Assembly: GCA_019787685.1 (NCBI GenBank)
Contig: JAHNUO010000009.1
Location: 1,674,001 to 1,738,000 of the forward strand
Direction of reading: 5' to 3'
DNA length: 64,000 nucleotides
From: Chiua virens
Taxonomy: Eukaryota > Basidiomycota > Agaricomycetes > Boletales > Boletaceae
The notes under the pieces: model-generated
What the model saw: only the letters and a program-made list of their open reading frames with translations
Told to the model about the DNA's origin: nothing
Database searches by the model: none
Made by a program: the position numbers and the translations under genes
In this document: positions 55,308 through 64,000 of the stretch, piece by piece
How positions within the stretch are numbered: the stretch's first letter is position 1
Layout: each line of letters begins with the position of its first letter

Positions 55308-55457
55308 CGAGTTGGCTTTGCGCCGCTCAAAGATCATCGATCTCTCTGTGTTGACTTCGTGTCGCACAGATAACGCTTTTGGACTATGTGTCCATAGGGT
55401 CGCCCCGTTGCCATCTCGAATCGAGCGACGGTGGGGTTGAAGACTCTTTGAAGCGCC
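55308..55457 (-). repeat. Dispersed module, copy R5 (minus orientation)
   Basis: Contains GAGTTGGCTTTGCGCCGCTC, GTGTTGACTTCGTGTCGCAC, ACGCTTTTGGACTATGTGTC and a GGTTGAAGACTCTTTGAAGC end, the reverse complement of R1. With R1 it brackets 48.1-55.46 kb in inverted orientation. Confidence 0.8.
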
Positions 55458-55706
55458 TCAGATATGCACCTTAAACCGACCCAGAGTCTGGATCGTAAGT
55501 TTTACGCCATGTACTTAAGTACTTAACACTGATTTCTCTTTCGAGCACCAAACGCATATCTAGATCCATCCACCAAAGTATGTACAACACCAAACTTGTC
55601 ACATCACTAATAGACCTTCGGAGCAGCGCTACGTGAAGTTATACCCTCTAACCCTGTAGGACGCTTTACTGTAGTGACTACGAAGGTTAGTCTCATTTCG
55701 AAAGTA

Positions 55707-56556
55707 TCATGGATGATACATACTGTCGTTCTCCTTCCGCCAGGCGATCACGCGCTCTGCACGCAGCCAGAAACTGCCACCTGACTTCATTGACTGGCAA
55801 AACAGAACTATTCTTGGGTCATCTAACTTCCGTTTCAGCAGATACTTGATCGCTTTGGGTTGACCTTCGATTTCATCCACCCACAGCAAAATCACCTTCA
55901 ACGATTGACGTTGGAGGAGTGCCAGTAAGCAGTGAGTCGCCGTACCACTCATTCTCCGGGTCATTGACAAGTGTGTCAAGCGATTGAAATACTGAAGCCC
56001 GGTAGTAACTATCTCCCAAGCTGAGTCAATGGTCAGATCCAGATGTGTAACACGATGGAAGGCGGGCGTGTCAGGAAGATGCACGATGCCTGTTTGAAAA
56101 AACAGAGCAGGATCGACCGAGAGGTACCTCAGGTCCGTGAGATTATTGAGCGCGTCGAGGATGATGTAGAATTGACGAAGGCTGTTACATTCCCCATGTA
56201 TAGCGAAGTTGATCAGACGAGGGCAACGTTGGAGGAGCATTGCAACAATGTCAGGGGAGACAGACGTGCCGATTTGCAGGCGTAGGACTGTCTTCGATCC
56301 CGTAGCGAGCGAAAGTAGAAGACTTTTCGCGTTGGCTTGAGAAGAGATACTGATTTTTTTGTAAAGGATAGGCTCCATCCTTACGCAGGAAGAATTTCAG
56401 CTTCATGTAAGACGCAGTTAGGAGCCCTTACCATTCTTGTACACGACGAGCTACCCGTGAGTACTTAGCCAGTTCACGCGGCTTTCTACTCGCTAACAAA
56501 AAAACCATTTTCTCTACCTCCTCGGGCAGATCCCTTCTGTTGGAAGCCCTAGCCAT
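55707..56556 (-). CDS. LRR/F-box-associated-like protein
   Basis: Two exons, 56556-56432 and 56379-55707, 798 nt, 265 aa plus stop. Exon 1 begins MARASNRRDLPEEVEKMVFL followed by LASRKPRELAKYSRVARRVQ, an F-box-like opening (LPxEV...). Exon 2 begins MEPILYKKISISSQANAKSL, then LQIGTSVSPDIVAMLLQRCP and further leucine-rich strands with regular spacing (NLTDLRYLSVD, RVTHLDLTID, RLTHLSMTRR). This is the common layout of Agaricomycete F-box proteins with a C-terminal LRR-like part. No frame problem. A role as an SCF-type adaptor is inferred only from the layout. Confidence 0.68.
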
Positions 56557-56737
56557 AACGATGAAAGGTGGGGGACGGAGGGTGTGCACTGTGAGTAGAC
56601 CTCGGGAATGAAAAGGTAGGGATTTATTGTGTTCGATGTACTGGAAAATTTTGAATTCTATTCAGTCGCTTCGCTGGTTAGGGCCTGTCGCCAAACACCT
56701 GATTTCTTCTGTTTTCAGACGACAAGAGGAGGCTCTG

Positions 56738-57012
56738 GTATACCCATGGCCGTGTTATCCGGTGGCGTTGCCCGGCAGCAATTCAGGCGCCCTTCCACTA
56801 TAGTACATCAAGAAGGCACTGTGATGGCCACGGTCATGCAATGTTTTGAGACAAGCGGAAGCCTTCGGTATTGCCATGGCCGTGTCATTTGGTGGCGCTG
56901 TCCGGCAGACGTCCTTCCATTTCAGTACATCAAGAAAACATTGGTATGGCCATGGCCATGCCATGCGTGTGGCGCGGCCCGGAAGCGACGCTAACACAGC
57001 TCCTTCCATTTC
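56738..57012 (+). repeat. Degenerate tandem repeat, about three units
   Basis: The unit contains CCATGGCCGTGT, GGTGGCG, CCGGCAG, CCTTCCA and AGTACATCAAGAA in that order. Full units are at about 56738-56813 and 56868-56943; a third, more diverged one follows to 57012. Spacing between units is unequal (about 130 and 75-80). Confidence 0.65.
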
Positions 57013-57171
57013 GGGTGGAGAGGCTCAACGGCCATGGTCGTCCAATGTGTGCGTGGCGTTCTCGCGGATAATGAAATTTGTCCAGTGAATACGTTCTTAA
57101 ATATCTTGAGAATATTGTCGTGCATCGTTGACCTCCACTCTTAGACTGTTATCTTCGTCTCGCCCTGAACA

Positions 57172-58695
57172 ATGTCAAGTGCAGATGACTCCCCGTCCCA
57201 GACCATTGATACTACTCTTTTGATGCAACAAGTGGCACGTCTTATCGCTTTGCAAGACCGTAGCCTGAATACTCGCAACCTCCAGTACAGATCTGAATTG
57301 CAGAGTATCTTGCAATTGTTCTGTGTGCTCGTTGACCTGACCTTTTTTTTTTGGTAGTGTTCAAAGTTTTCGTTATAAAGGACGACTCATCAGACGCCTT
57401 GTGTCTCTCCACGACAGTGTCAATGACATGTTGGCGGAGGCAGACCGACGAGCCCATGTTGCCAACGCGAACATTGTGAATCACACGGATGCGTGCGTTT
57501 TGTTTTACATTTAGTTTCTTATCAGTGTGATTGACGGCACGCCCAAGGGAAAACCGTTTGTACAAATCTTACAAGGAACTTATGCGGTGGATTCCCTCTA
57601 TCCGTGACATCCCTCAGACAGAACTTGGCGATGCTCTACTACAGGTCAGAAATTTATTCCCTTGGACTTTGTGCAATAGGACTGATGTAAATGCAGCTCG
57701 AACGAGGTGCTGACACCGGCCGCACTGATGATACCCACAGGCTTAAAGTATTTGTCGTGAACTGGCTCATGCAGCAGACACCAAAGCCTGAGCCTCCCCT
57801 CAGCGCTGAAGACAAGAGCGGGAGAGGGTTCTACAATGATGCGACAGGAAGTTTTCTGTGTCCAGTTGACTATGACTGGAACGTTCCCATGTGAGTGAAC
57901 TCTGCGCCATAAACATTTCAATTGACAAGGCTATGTATTCCAACAGTCACCGGCAGAATATTCGTGACTTCCATCCCGACTTTCTCGTCACCGCGCAATC
58001 TTGGCCGGCCTTCCTGTATGCTGGTGGTCAGTCAGACCCTGCCAATCTCGACAGCGGACTGTTTAAGAACGAAATTTTAGTCAAGGCATGTTCTGCACAC
58101 AAATGTAGGTATCGTCATTGATTCTCCACTCCAGGCCTTCAAAGCCATCTTTATTTCTCCATCTTCCGCATTGGACGATGAGGGTCTCGAGCCAACCGCT
58201 GGAAAGAAACATCGCCGAGGTGATAGACGGACGCGGTCAAACGTGGCCAAACTCATAGGTATGCAAACAGTTCAGCCACGCGCCATTGCCTATGTGGCTT
58301 GCCAGGTAAATTGGTCGTTTACCGTTAACATAATTAATACCGGATTTGATGCTAATGGATTACTGACTGCGTTGCAGGTTCGTTTCGCCCTGTCCTCTGC
58401 AGGTTCTTGGGCGATCGTCGATGGTGTATTTGACACCCACGAGTTCTATGAAGCCATAGTGGAGTGGTTCGAAGAAACCAAGACTGAAGAGGACAAAAAT
58501 TTCGTTGACGAACTTCTGTTATGGTGGAACAGGCGAGTCCCTCAGTTACTTCGCTTCACACATGGCAATAATGAGAGCTGCCGCGGCAGGTCGGCACTCG
58601 GGCCCACCTTTTCTTTTCGAATTGAACGAGATAATTCCGCCCAAAAGTCTGTGGCAAAGTCACTGAAGAAGCGCCGTATTTCTAGTAGTAGTTAA
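57172..58695 (+). CDS. DUF6698-type protein
   Basis: Multi-exon plus-strand gene of an Agaricomycete family with unknown function. Start ATG at 57172 (MSSADDSPSQTIDTTLLMQQ), then a coiled-coil exon (from about 57357: YKGRLIRRLVSLHDSVNDML). The family core follows: SYKELMRWIPSIRDI, LERGADTGRTDDTHRLKVFV with VNWLMQQTPKPEPPL, GRGFYNDATGSFLCPVDYDW, NIRDFHPDFLVTAQSWPAFL, AFKAIFISPSSAL, DRRTRSNVAKLIGMQTVQPR and VRFALSSAGSWAIVDGVFDT. It ends with WWNRRVPQ and a basic Ser-rich tail (KSLKKRRISSSS). Introns are about 45-60 nt. The first splice donor (near 57310-57325) is uncertain. The frame is otherwise intact. Confidence 0.78.
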
Positions 58696-59800
58696 ACTCG
58701 TTTGGGTCCGATTCGAACGTTGTACTAGGCTATTCGAAATCACGAAGCAGAATAATCTGGTTATCTATTTGCTATCATTCGTTTGGTCGATCAAAATGAT
58801 GACGACGTGAAAACGTTTCCTTCAGTTGCCGTTACTCCCGGGATGATCCACTTTGCCTGCCATAATCATGCTACAGGTAATTATTCACTGTCGCCACCTG
58901 GTTGATCGTTCGAAAGTCTTCCTATACGTGCATATCTGACCCACTTTCACCTTCCTGACACTTATTTGAGAATGCCATCGGAGTGGTACTATTGATGAAG
59001 CTCGAGCATGAATGAAAAAGTTGGCCAGAAATGTGTGTTGGACTCGGGTTGGGAACGTTGCAAGCATCGATATCTTTGCTTAGTAAAGATATGTTTGGTA
59101 CACATTTTCGACTACCCTCAAATTAATTGGCCTTGCCCTTTACCGACTTGTGTGATAGTAGTACGTCTTTTCTAACTGTCCGACACTTGTTTTCAACTGT
59201 AGCTACCATTATGAGGAATATGTAAACTGTATAATTGGTATCTTCACTGACAGTCTGACATTTGTTATGCACTCAGCCTACTGTTATAAAGAATATATAA
59301 AGCTGTACCAGACTGGTCAACATTGCCGGCCATTACCAAATCCCATGATGTGTGTCATTACTGACTGTTTGATACTTATTCTTCACCAGACCTACTGTTG
59401 CAAAGTAATAATAAGACCTTTTTACCATTATATAATTTAGCTTTCTTCAGAATGTATTATAAGGCATTGTCAGAAAATCTGCGGTCTCGTGATATCACAG
59501 CGTTTCTTGTCGCAGCAGACACCAAGTTTAGCACCAGATTGTGATTTGACACTACAGTAGTTCCACGCGCAAGCAGCACCTTGGCATAGCACCCAGAAGT
59601 CGAGAAGACACGCTGTGGAGGCTTGGGTCGGATCCAAGTGGTACCGCACAGAATGTTCTTTCGATATCCGATCATTCCTTGCTGTACAAGACGACACGCG
59701 GCATCCGCATGCCCATGGTGGCTGTTGGCGGTACCAGCTTTCCTCAGAAGCTTCAAAAACCCGCCGTTGGCCCCAATTCTCTCGCAACGGTTTTCTCACT
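58696..59800. other. AT-rich intergenic region with a degenerate tandem repeat
   Basis: No gene. Between about 59165 and 59420 a unit with CTGAC-GT--GA-A-TT-TT--CA followed by CTAC--TTAT-A-GAATAT occurs three times with substantial divergence. Confidence 0.5.
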
Positions 59801-59804
59801 CGAC

Positions 59805-60737
59805 ATGTCTGTGTCAATCTTTCGAGCCTTTGGACAGAGCACTCCGTCCTCGACCCCTACTCGGACGGATAGCCGAAAAAGAATCCCCATTCATCGTGGG
59901 ACGTACTCGTTTGTCAATCGACAAAGCGGCACCGCCATGGAGATGGCTAGCGATTACTCCATCATCGGTTAGTACCTCCCATGTCAGTGCACCTTACGCG
60001 TCCTCATGACACAATGACTTAGGTATGCCACCTAAAGACATGGATACCCAGAAGGTTTTCGCCTTGGTCTTCATGTCACCTTACCTCGCTTACTGGTCGC
60101 TTGCAGTGGGAGGTCCACCCTCTAGGGGCGGGTCACTCGATTCGAAACCTCAAATACGGTAAATACTTGTCCGTAAAAACCATAGCCAAGGATGCGCTCG
60201 TGATATCGAGCGACTTTCCTGTGGCATGGGAAATCAAGGAAGTGCGCGTTGCAGAAGAGAACGCTGCTTTTCACGAGTTGAGTGGTTCGCAGAATATGCT
60301 CGTTGTAACGTTCCTAGTAACATGCGTTTGATCGTTAGGATATGCTGGCCAGGGACGGATTTTATTTTCGAGCTAGGTGACTCGGGAAGTTCGGCCCCGA
60401 AGACGAAGGTGAGAGGACTTCGTCACACTCTCAAAAGAACACCTCGTTCATACGAGACCACTACCCATAGATACACATCTCGGAAGGCCAGCTATTCGCT
60501 GACCAGCAACGTTGCCGATACTGGAAGGCAAACCGTATTCGACAAAACTCGTTTTATCAACCCTCAGCTCCCGTCACTCCGAAGCAAGGGAGCGGGATGG
60601 GTTCTAGTCTCTTTAGTTTCGCGGGTGAGCCTCTTCGCTGACTGATAGTGAGAAACAATTATTAATACTTTGTTTCCGGCTCAGACAAGTGGAGATCGGT
60701 AGCACCGGCACCACCAAAGAAGGTACAGATTGCATGA
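59805..60737 (+). CDS. Ricin-B-type beta-trefoil (lectin-like) domain protein
   Basis: Read as a small multi-exon gene: exon with HRGTYSFVNRQSGTAMEMAS (to 59969), 60023-60054 (MPPKDMDTQK), exon from 60107 (WEVHPLGAGHSIRNLKYGKY, then SDFPVAWEIKEV), an exon at about 60341-60408 (ICWPGTDFIFELGDSGSSAP) and a last exon giving KWRSVAPAPPKKVQIA and stop at 60735-60737. GTYxxxNxxSGTA, the QKW repeat and GDSGSSAP are the usual landmarks of Agaricomycete single-domain beta-trefoils, which bind carbohydrate or act as protease inhibitors. There is no linked catalytic or toxin domain. The N-terminal extension before IHRGTY and some junctions after 60264 are uncertain; a mildly decayed copy cannot be excluded. 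Confidence 0.62.
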
Positions 60738-61990
60738 TGGAGTTGATTAAGAAGGGAGAAGAAGGAAAGGATCCTTTTGATGAACGTTCCTCGTACGGAC
60801 ATCTATGGTTGTTTCGTATCACGTGTAGGTTACTGTGGGCCATTTTATGAGTACTGGGTTCATTGCTGTACCGAAGCTCATAGCAATAACAATTGTCTTG
60901 CTGAACGAGGTTCCCGATCTGATTGTTATGGATTTCAAGCTGAGGACGACCACGTCACGGCGGTTGCCATATGGTAATACGTAATTGCTATCGCCTAGAT
61001 GAGAAATGTCTGCGACGTATTATTGTTCGGTCAACCAAGTGAATTGCCCGTCAAGATTTGAAACTTGGGTGTTCCATTCTTCTCTGAGAGCTCTCACTGA
61101 GTTTCAGGGACGATCCTAACCTTGCGGGAAGTACCTTGTTTATTTATTAGCACGGTAATATGACATGGCTCAGGCTTTCGCCGTATTCTACACGGTTTTA
61201 GCACAATATTTGGTTCTAATAACCCTTTTGTCGGAGTATCTCAAGGCGATCGACCAAATGGCCATGGACTGTCAAGTGGTCGTTCGGAAAATCACCCAAC
61301 GTGGCATATAGGGCTCACCTTGATATCGCAAGTCACACAGCGAAGCTAGATGGGTGGTTGGCCATTGACGTCGATGCTGGTGTTATCCTTAGTACCAGAG
61401 ATCAATATGAAATTGACTGCGTTGGTATCTTTGGAGTCTGGATGAAACGTTAGGTATCAAAAAGTAGCAGTGCGATACTGGACAACTTCCAGTCTCACAC
61501 TGCAACTTGAAGAGACCTGTACATGTGGTCTCCTGGTAGCAAAGGTCAACTAGTAGTAAAGGTCGACTTCGTCTTGCATTCGCAGTCCGCTCGGCAATCC
61601 CCGAGCTCTACTCAGCTTATTTGACTAGTAACGCTGAGATACTTATGTAGTACATCTGACTTACTCGCAGTGGGCCTGACCACCGACGTTGTGCCTCCAA
61701 CCCTAAGACCTAAGCTCCGGCTGCCATTGTACAGTTTTCTTTTTCCCGGAACTCCAACAGATCATGCGTGCAGATTGCTTACTCAGCTGTTTTTGACCAG
61801 TGGGAAAAGTGACGACAATTTGAAGAAGGCATCTGTATTGAATTTGCTGATATAGCACACATGGAGGTCTGCTGACCAGCGCTTCCCCGACTGTGCCGTC
61901 TGTGCTACGACTTTTATAGGTGTGTCCGAGTTATCTCACCCACTTTGCTCTCCTCCCTACCCCCATCTCCGACAGTCTGGAATCGAACCA
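60738..61990. other. Intergenic region upstream of the DAK gene
   Basis: A short open block ending EDDHVTAVAIW near 60977 looks like a gene end but cannot be linked to a domain. The rest, up to the DAK start, shows nothing recognisable; it should contain the DAK promoter. Confidence 0.4.
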
Positions 61991-61992
61991 CA

Positions 61993-64000
61993 ATGATGTC
62001 TAACAAACATATCTTCGATTCCGCAGAAGGGCTCGTACTCACATCACTGAGAGGAACCGTAGCTCAGAATCCGGGGTTGCGACTGTAAGTATTCAAGCTC
62101 AAGTCTCATTCCTTGAGAACTCACCTGATCCAACCCCTATCTGGATCGCATAGTCATGCATCAACCAAGACGGTGTATCAATCACGTCCGTCCGCAGACA
62201 TCGTCGTCATCTCAGGAGGCGGTGCTGGCCATGAACCAGCCCACGCTGGCTACGTCGGGCACGGCATGCTCGCCTCCATGGTTTCTGGAGACATCTTTGC
62301 TAGTCCTAGTGCTAAGCAGATACTGGCCGCCATTGAATTTGCAGCATTTGTGGATCTTGAGAAGACAACAGACGGCGTAGTCAAAGGAAGAGACGTGGTA
62401 ATCGTGCTCAATAACTATACGGGAGACAGACTCAACTTTGGGCTTGCGATCGAACAAGCGCGGGCGAGGTACCCGGGCCTGAACATCACGTCCGTCCTCA
62501 ACGCCGATGACGTCTCGCTTCTTCCACAGACGCGAGGAAACGAAGCAGAAGAAAGCATGGTGGGTCCGAGGGGACTTGGAGGGAATATCTTTGTGTGTAA
62601 AATATTGGGTGCTTATGCAACGTTCGGAGCAAATGGCGGTGAGCTCAGATGGACCGCCTGATTGCCGTCACTGTATGATGACAGCTATGATTAGCTTCGA
62701 CGCACGACACGTATCCCAAACCCACACTAGAACGCACGAAGCTACTCGGCGATGCACTGGTAGCCCATCTGAGAAGCATTGGGGCCACTCTTGGTCATTG
62801 TCATGTTCCTGGTCGGCAACCTCATTCCGGTGTGTCCCATCAATTGATGATTTGATATCAGTGGCATAAGCTGGTGGCGATGCATCATCGTTCCTTCGAC
62901 AGCTTCTGAGCTCATTCCCGATGGACAAATTGAGCTGGGTCTTGGACTTCACAATGAACCTGGTGTGCGCCGCGTCCCGCTCGCTTCTCCGGAGAGCCTT
63001 ATCACAGAAATGGTGAATGTCATCAGAGGCAGTGGAGGAGGCTGGAAAGGATCGGAGATACATATCGGTGCGGTTATTTTAGTTCCGGGGGTTTCCCCTT
63101 TACAAAAATTATGGTGCCTAGAACGGATTTTGAGGCACCAAGCTCACGAGACCTGGATTCGCGAAGGAGATGAGATCGCGCTGTTCATCAATAACCTAGG
63201 AGGAATGTCCGTGCTTGAAATGGGTGCCATCGTCGAACAGGTTCGGAAAGAACTTGGCAAGTTACCGCATGCTTTCCAATGATATTTTTTCGTCTCACTA
63301 AGCGATGTTGTAGCCACACTTAGGATTATACCAGCACGGGTATACAAGTGCATCATACATGACCTCTCTGAACGCTCCAGGCTTTTCCATCTCGCTTATT
63401 AACGTAACCAGGATCGAAGGGATTGTGAATGGTACCCAATCAATCTCCTTGTCGCTCTCTGACCTGATGACATGTTTAGCCAACTCCCCGGCTGACCCGA
63501 TTAGTCTGCTTGCCCTTCTCGATGCCCCGACAGAGGCGTTATCGTGGGTTGGGGTAAGGTCTTGGCCGGTGAAATCCGTTTCCGACAATCGCGACGCAGA
63601 ATCAGAGGCTGCGAATTCACTTGAGTCAATCCGTACTTCGTTCCGTTCAGATGGCTTAGGGATCTCATCTTCTACTGGAGAAAATCATTTGGCTGGGGGG
63701 TATACGTGGACCGACCTCGGATTCTCAGCTGAAGAGGTCAAAAAGGGGATCCAAGGCGCATGTCAAAGTGTGTTTGCATCGGAACCGGATATGACAAGGT
63801 TCGATACCATTGTCGGCGATGGAGATTGTGGACATACCTTCGTCAGTGGTGCCAAATGTTAGCTTTGGACCTCGCAGCACCATCTGATATCAGAAGCTCT
63901 AACTCTTACTCAATTGTGGCAGCGATCCTCGAAGCTTTAGACCAGGGAAGCCTCGAACCTCTGTTGTTAAATCCCGCTTCGTTTGTTTCCAGGGTAGGGG
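61993..64000 (+). CDS. dak: Dihydroxyacetone (glycerone) kinase, 5' part
   Basis: Cytosolic ATP-dependent kinase phosphorylating dihydroxyacetone (and glyceraldehyde). Start ATG 61993 (MMSNKHIFDSAEGLVLTSLR); exon 1 ends 62084 and joins exon 2 from 62154 (HASTKTVYQ). The DhaK domain shows ISGGGAGHEPAHAGYVGHGM (contains the substrate-binding His region), SGDIFASPSAKQILAAIE, VIVLNNYTGDRLNFGLAIEQ, LGHCHVPGRQPHS, ELIPDGQIELGLGLHNEPGV and EIALFINNLGGMSVLEMGAI. After a linker the DhaL domain begins, with DTIVGDGDCGHTFVSGAK (metal-binding Asp residues) near 63812. The gene runs off the window, so roughly the last fifth is missing. Introns are short. The region 62640-62690 and 63060-63140 need careful splice modelling, but I see no clear disruption. 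Confidence 0.88.

Overview
This window is nuclear DNA of a filamentous basidiomycete, most likely an Agaricomycete. Genes carry many short introns (about 45-75 bp, GT...AG), and several families are typical of or expanded in mushroom-forming fungi: DUF6533 and DUF6534 membrane proteins, DUF6698 and DUF6532-like proteins, a Plavaka-type transposase, a C2/NACHT NLR relic, F-box/LRR relatives and a ricin-B-type beta-trefoil protein. Every assignment comes from reading translated sequence by eye; no database search was run.

Layout. 1-1462: 3' end of a Ty1/copia element with a short LTR. 1.5-5.7 kb: gene-poor, low-complexity DNA. 5.76-7.13 kb (minus): a complete seven-exon ZIP zinc transporter. 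7.7-7.9 kb: an imperfect palindrome. 8.7-10.5 kb (minus): a decayed NACHT-NLR. 10.4-25.0 kb: three tandem segmental copies of a large gene encoding CCCH zinc fingers, RNA-binding-like modules, an RBR (RING-IBR-RING2) E3 ligase core, a coiled coil and a C-terminal membrane segment. Only the third copy is open throughout (1,295 aa predicted); the first two carry frameshifts. 25.2-26.9 kb (minus): DUF6533 gene. 27.88-28.13 kb: solo LTR with a perfect 5-bp target duplication. 28.3-29.2 kb: F-box-like relic.

29.8-31.95 kb holds two well-preserved plus-strand genes 148 bp apart, a cyclophilin and a phosphosulfolactate-synthase (ComA/HSA32)-like protein, both with presequence-like N-termini. 32.4-39.0 kb: two tandem ABC half-transporter copies, each with a different frameshift. 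39.6-41.2 kb: DUF6534 gene. 43.4-47.6 kb (minus): Plavaka-type transposase. 48.1-55.5 kb: three minus-strand genes of unknown function interspersed with five copies of a 80-185 bp module in both orientations, one pair forming a near-identical inverted repeat; this looks like a transposon-derived cargo region. 55.7-58.7 kb: an LRR/F-box-like gene (minus), a small tandem repeat and a DUF6698 gene (plus). 59.8-60.7 kb: ricin-B-type beta-trefoil gene. 61.99 kb to the end: a dihydroxyacetone kinase cut by the window edge.

The ordinary metabolic genes (zinc uptake, cyclophilin, ComA-like, DAK) are islands in a region dominated by tandem duplication, transposon debris and lineage-restricted families.
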